Below are positions 5,933 through 8,924 of a stretch of 8,924 bases of DNA, in pieces. The position numbers and the translations under genes are program-made. Position 1 is the stretch's first letter, and the number at the start of each line of letters is the position of its first letter. The stretch is from SVFI01 sp964519385 (GTDB lineage Bacteria; Bacillota; Clostridia; Lachnospirales; Lachnospiraceae), in the NCBI GenBank assembly GCA_964519385.1, contig CAZFLR010000039.1, forward strand, positions 1-8,924, in the 5' to 3' direction. The notes below the pieces were generated by a model. It was given only the letters and a program-made list of their open reading frames with translations, was not told where the DNA came from and ran no database searches.

Positions 5933-6522
5933 AACTGGCAAATCAATCTATTGCAAGTGGTGTTTTAGTTGGACTGGGTGTTGTAATAAACACTCAGTCT
6001 GAAAATAAATACATAGGAGCAATGCTGTTTTCGTTAGCATTGCTTGTTATCATAGAATGTGATCTGAAATTATATACAGGTAGAATCGGATTCATATCTT
6101 CGTTATCCGAACTAAAACAACTTTCCTACATGTTTGTATTCAATCTTGTTGGAGTTATATTGCCTATGTGTCTTTATTCCAACAGAGAAGGATTTATAGA
6201 GAACTTAACAGCACTATCTCAGAATAAGTTTTCAAGTGGATATTTAGATATATTTGGACGAGCAGTTCTATGTGGCATACTAATGTATATTGCAGTTAGA
6301 TGCAAAAATAAATTGATAACCGTATTTTCTATCATGACATTTATTTTGTCTGGGTACGAACATTGCATCGCAGACTATCCGTATTTAGTCGTGAATTTTT
6401 CGCTAGAAAATTTATACAAATTTCTGCTAGTTGTTTTTGGAAACACAATTGGCTCAATATATATGAAAACAATAACAGACGAAAAGAGGAGTTTCAACAA
6501 TGAAAAAAGTTGCAAAATTTGA
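5920..6522 (+). CDS. Formate/nitrite transporter (FocA/FNT) family membrane protein, compact
   Basis: This 200-residue hydrophobic protein has about six membrane segments, near residues 8-24, 31-49, 67-86, 110-127, 132-146 and 163-182. Family elements appear in order: a glycine-rich first helix (GVLVGLG), KLYTGR after helix 2 (compare the LFTG of FocA, with its channel Thr, here T53), FNLVG in helix 3, GILMYIAV in helix 4, GYEHCIADY (compare GYEHSVAN, with the pore His, here H148) and FGNTIG in helix 6. FNT proteins form pentamers in the inner membrane and carry formate, nitrite or hydrosulfide. It is shorter than the usual 250-280 residues because loops and termini are trimmed. AAGGAAAGG (5904-5912) precedes its ATG. 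It overlaps nrdG by 13 bases and dut by 23. Formate as substrate is inferred from the nrdDG context. Confidence 0.8.
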   Translation: MDRLKLANQSIASGVLVGLGVVINTQSENKYIGAMLFSLALLVIIECDLKLYTGRIGFISSLSELKQLSYMFVFNLVGVILPMCLYSNREGFIENLTALSQNKFSSGYLDIFGRAVLCGILMYIAVRCKNKLITVFSIMTFILSGYEHCIADYPYLVVNFSLENLYKFLLVVFGNTIGSIYMKTITDEKRSFNNEKSCKI

Positions 6523-7021
6523 AAAAGTAAGCTTAGAACAGTTTAAAAAAGATTGGTATGATACATTCTCGTCAATCATTGACAGAGATAAAGTAGTTGA
6601 AAACATTTGGAATGACATCAAACTTCCAGCAAGAGCAACAACAGGAAGTGCAGGATATGATTTCTTTTCACCACTTTCTTTTACTTTAAATCCGGGAGAG
6701 ACAATTAAAATCCCAACAGGAATCCGTTGCTACATTGACGAAGGGTGGGTGCTTAAATGTTATCCTCGAAGTGGTCTTGGATTCAAATACCGTTTACAGT
6801 TAAATAATACAGTTGGAATCATTGACAGTGATTATTTTTATTCAGACAATGAAGGACACATCTTCGCTAAAATCACAAATGATTCAAACGAAGAGAAAAC
6901 AGTAGAATTAAAAGTAGGTGAGGGTTTCATGCAGGGAATCTTTGTAGAATACGGAATCACAGTGGATGATAATGCGACAGAAATCCGCAACGGTGGATTC
7001 GGAAGCACAACGAAGAAATAA
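6500..7021 (+). CDS. dut: dUTP diphosphatase, trimeric type
   Basis: dUTPase splits dUTP to dUMP and pyrophosphate, keeping uracil out of DNA and supplying dUMP to ThyX. All five conserved motifs are present in the 173 residues: I, ATTGSAGYD (46-54); II, PRSGLG (89-94); III, NTVGIIDSDY (103-112) with the catalytic Asp at 109; IV, GEGFMQGIF (140-148); V, RNGGFGSTT (163-171), the C-terminal arm that closes over the site. An N-terminal extension of about 40 residues precedes motif I, and a few residues (FYSDNEGH) are added after motif III relative to short cellular forms. AAGAGGAG (6484-6491), inside the membrane-protein gene, drives the ATG at 6500. The enzyme is expected to be active. Confidence 0.95.
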   Translation: MKKVAKFEKVSLEQFKKDWYDTFSSIIDRDKVVENIWNDIKLPARATTGSAGYDFFSPLSFTLNPGETIKIPTGIRCYIDEGWVLKCYPRSGLGFKYRLQLNNTVGIIDSDYFYSDNEGHIFAKITNDSNEEKTVELKVGEGFMQGIFVEYGITVDDNATEIRNGGFGSTTKK

Positions 7022-7063
7022 AATATCATTTTTTGGGAATACTTACCATAGGAGGTGCAAATT

Positions 7064-7195
7064 ATGGCGAATATGGAAGATATGGAAAAGGTTAAACAGA
7101 ATATTCTACTAGAGATATTAAATGAAAGACTGTTTAAAAAACAGGTCATCGACGAAGATACTAGAAAGAAAATCTTGTCTCTAATTTGGAAATAA
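7064..7195 (+). CDS. 43-residue helical hypothetical protein
   Basis: A strong AGGAGG (7050-7055) lies eight bases before ATG 7064, and the frame runs 43 codons to TAA. The product is charged and predicted helical, with heptad-like hydrophobics (ILLEIL, KKILSLIW) and a VIDEDTRKK turn between two helices. It is the last gene before the terminator-like hairpin and the serine recombinase. Short helical proteins of this sort can be recombination directionality factors or SHOCT-like pieces, but no sequence feature decides this and no function is assigned. The ribosome binding site and context are the main support that it is real. Confidence 0.65.
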   Translation: MANMEDMEKVKQNILLEILNERLFKKQVIDEDTRKKILSLIWK

Positions 7196-7203
7196 AATAA
7201 TAA

Positions 7204-7232
7204 TTGCGCTTTTATATAACTGAGTCTATAAT
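7204..7232 (+). promoter_or_regulatory. Candidate sigma-A promoter for the recombinase
   Basis: A perfect TATAAT (7227-7232) has TTGCGC (7204-7209) 17 bases upstream. The -35 box matches only three of six consensus bases, but the spacing is ideal. Predicted initiation, near 7238-7240, falls in the loop of the hairpin below, so transcripts from here would lack its 5' arm. No other promoter-like spacing was found between dut and the recombinase. Confidence 0.5.
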
Positions 7233-7270
7233 TGATTGTGATAGATGGATTATGGCTCAGTTATATTTTT
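7214..7270 (+). terminator. Rho-independent terminator-like hairpin
   Basis: Arms 7214-7224 and 7256-7266 are perfectly complementary over 11 pairs (ATATAACTGAG and its complement). An inner five-pair stem (TCTAT 7225-7229 with ATAGA 7241-7245) is possible, and a run of five T ends at 7270. The stem is AT-rich, with only three G-C pairs, so termination may be partial. The recombinase ribosome binding site begins at the next base. Confidence 0.6.
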
Positions 7271-7276
7271 AAGGAG
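7271..7276 (+). promoter_or_regulatory. Shine-Dalgarno site of the serine recombinase
   Basis: AAGGAG lies eight bases before ATG 7285 and follows the T-run of the hairpin with no gap. It selects 7285 over the internal ATG at codon 20, which is closer to where many recombinases begin. Confidence 0.8.
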
Positions 7277-7284
7277 ATTTTATT

Positions 7285-8924
7285 ATGGATATAGTATGGG
7301 CTAGAACAATGTACAAAACAACATCAATCTTTGATATACCAATGAGAGTTGTTCATTATGATAGGGTTAGTTCCGATTCGGATGTACAGCTTAATTCACT
7401 GGCAAATCAAAATATTTTTAATGAGGAGATGATTAGAAATAATCCAAAGTGGACTTATGCAGGAAAATATGTTGATGAAGGTGTATCAGGAGTTTCTACT
7501 ACAAAAAGAGAAGACTTTCAACGACTTATAGAAGATGCAAGACTTGGTAAATTTGATTTTGTAATCACAAAAGAAATTTCTCGTTTTGCACGAAACATAT
7601 TAGACAGCATAAGGTATACAAGAGAACTTTTGTCTTATGGTGTATGTGTGTTTTTTCAAAATGATAATATCAACACTATAGAAGAAGATTCTGAATTTAG
7701 ACTATCTATCATGGCAAGTGTAGCGCAAGAAGAAAGCAGAAAGCTTTCAAGCCGAATAAAGTATGGACACAGTGTTTCTATTAAAAACGGCGTAATCCTT
7801 GGTCATGATATTTATGGATATCAGAAAAAAGACAAGAAAACTCTCGTATATGACGAACACTATAAACCAATGATTGAATATATTTTTAATACGTATGCAG
7901 AAGATACCACGAGTGCAAATAAGTTGGCTGATAAACTGTATGAAATGGGTTACAGAAGCTTTAAAGGTGGGAAAATAAGTTCTGCGACTATTAAAAATAT
8001 AATTAAAAATCCTAAATACAAAGGGTATTATTGCGGAAGGAAAGTACAAATAACAGACATGTTTACCAAGCATCAGAATTTTTTAGATGAAGATGAATGG
8101 GTGTTGTACAAAGATTTCGAACACATTCCGCCAATAGTCTCCGAAGATATTTGGGATAAAGCAAATGATATTTATAAGAAACGAGGAAACGCCGTTAAAA
8201 ACAGGGAACGTGTTTACAATTTAGAGAATATTTTTACTAAAAAAATAGTTTGTTACGACGATGGTGCATATTATTGGTTAAAAACTAAAAAAAGTAGAAA
8301 TAAGAAGTATGATATCAATGTATCTTGGCGGTGTTCTCATAAATTAAAAGGGCATTGTAATTCTTCAATAATTTACGACAGAGAGCTTATCCCGATAATA
8401 ATTGATATTATAAAAAACACTACATTTAATAAAAAAATCATTGATCATTATATTGAATTGTACCAAACTGTAACAAATGGCGATAATATTACAAAAAAAA
8501 TAAACAGCATCAATTCTGAGATAAAAAGAATTCAGTTGAAAAAAGACAAGATATTAGATTACAATCTCGACGGTAAAATTTCGGATGAAGAATTTACGAC
8601 TCGTAATAACGAATTCAATAAACAACTACAAGAAAAGATGCACGAATTGTCTTCATATAAAAACAAGTCAGATAACTTAAATGACTTAGAAAAGACATTA
8701 GAAGAAGTTCGTAAGACGTTTGACGAGATGAAAGATATTGATTATTCGGAAGTAAACAGAAGAATGGTTGATAATTTGTTTGATAAAATTATCGCCAAAC
8801 CGATAGATAACAAGCATATGGAATTATTTTTTATCTTAAACAACGGAGAAGGTTATTCTACGAAATATCCAAGAAAGAACGCCGACGACGACTTGGAGCA
8901 TATGGGATATATGGTCAAAAAGAT
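7285..8924 (+). CDS. Large serine recombinase / phage integrase, 3' end beyond window
   Basis: The frame is open to the window end (546 complete codons, no stop). The catalytic domain has YDRVSSDSD with the nucleophile Ser at 29, VDEGVSG (63-69), EISRFARN (97-104) with active-site Arg residues, and a helix-E region around ASVAQEESRKLS. The recombinase domain follows (GYQKK onward, with SSATIKNIIKNPKYKG near 232-247). A zinc-ribbon region holds C323, C350 and C358; the residue expected to be the second Cys, three positions after C323, is Asp326. A long coiled coil spans about 395-490, as in large serine integrases. Such enzymes cut and rejoin attP and attB through a phosphoserine intermediate. 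About 19 extra residues precede the usual N terminus. attP is not identifiable here and may lie beyond the right edge. Confidence 0.92.
   Translation, partial: MDIVWARTMYKTTSIFDIPMRVVHYDRVSSDSDVQLNSLANQNIFNEEMIRNNPKWTYAGKYVDEGVSGVSTTKREDFQRLIEDARLGKFDFVITKEISRFARNILDSIRYTRELLSYGVCVFFQNDNINTIEEDSEFRLSIMASVAQEESRKLSSRIKYGHSVSIKNGVILGHDIYGYQKKDKKTLVYDEHYKPMIEYIFNTYAEDTTSANKLADKLYEMGYRSFKGGKISSATIKNIIKNPKYKGYYCGRKVQITDMFTKHQNFLDEDEWVLYKDFEHIPPIVSEDIWDKANDIYKKRGNAVKNRERVYNLENIFTKKIVCYDDGAYYWLKTKKSRNKKYDINVSWRCSHKLKGHCNSSIIYDRELIPIIIDIIKNTTFNKKIIDHYIELYQTVTNGDNITKKINSINSEIKRIQLKKDKILDYNLDGKISDEEFTTRNNEFNKQLQEKMHELSSYKNKSDNLNDLEKTLEEVRKTFDEMKDIDYSEVNRRMVDNLFDKIIAKPIDNKHMELFFILNNGEGYSTKYPRKNADDDLEHMGYMVKK

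Noticed and set aside
6838..7149. 103-codon minus-strand frame across the end of dut
   Set aside because: It is a shadow of conserved dUTPase motifs and the following small gene, with no start signal.
7747..8073. 108-codon minus-strand frame within the recombinase
   Set aside because: It lies antisense within an intact recombinase domain and its hydrophobic composition comes from the AT-rich sense codons.
1..8924. tRNA genes, CRISPR arrays, insertion sequences, att core repeats
   Set aside because: I found no cloverleaf, spaced repeat array, transposase or convincing att-like duplication. An attP next to the recombinase may lie beyond the right edge.

Overview
This AT-rich window reads as the DNA-precursor (nucleotide metabolism) block of a temperate phage or prophage of a low-GC, strictly anaerobic Firmicute, most likely a Clostridia/Lachnospiraceae-type host. 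The basis is strong AGGAGG-like ribosome binding sites, several TTG starts, stop/start overlaps between short genes, an oxygen-sensitive class III ribonucleotide reductase, phage-style nucleotide enzymes, and a large serine recombinase at the right edge. All supported genes lie on the + strand. The host assignment is inference.

Layout. 1-1595: a cold-shock protein, two small uncharacterised proteins (one a zinc-ribbon candidate), a divergent flavin-dependent thymidylate synthase (ThyX) and a small Cys-rich protein. 1589-2579: a guanylate kinase-like nucleotide kinase and a nucleoside 2-deoxyribosyltransferase-like (DUF4406-type) protein. 2580-2811: a short ORF with an unclear start. 2812-5393: nrdD, the class III (anaerobic) ribonucleotide reductase. 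It is split by a 350-nt group I intron at 3996-4345, and the exons rejoin in frame to 743 residues. 5396-5932: its radical-SAM activase NrdG. 5920-6522: a compact six-helix membrane protein of the formate/nitrite transporter (FocA/FNT) family. 6500-7021: a trimeric-type dUTPase. 7064-7195: a 43-residue protein. 7204-7270: a promoter nested in a terminator-like hairpin. 7285 to the right edge: a large serine recombinase, cut by the window end.

How the genes fit together. NrdD/NrdG make deoxynucleotides without oxygen. dUTPase supplies dUMP, ThyX turns dUMP into dTMP, and the kinase and deoxyribosyltransferase-like protein handle monophosphates and bases. Formate is the known reductant of the classical formate-type class III reductases, so a formate-channel homologue overlapping both nrdG and dut suggests the element may also manage reductant supply. 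That link is inference.

The points most worth attention are: (1) the ORF-less group I intron, placed inside the Met codon of the C-M-G-C-R-S radical-cysteine motif; (2) the phage-borne FNT channel in the nrdDG operon; (3) non-canonical motifs in NrdG (CX4CX2C) and ThyX (RGE for RHR, Val for Ser); (4) a TATAAT box in the loop of the hairpin just before the recombinase.
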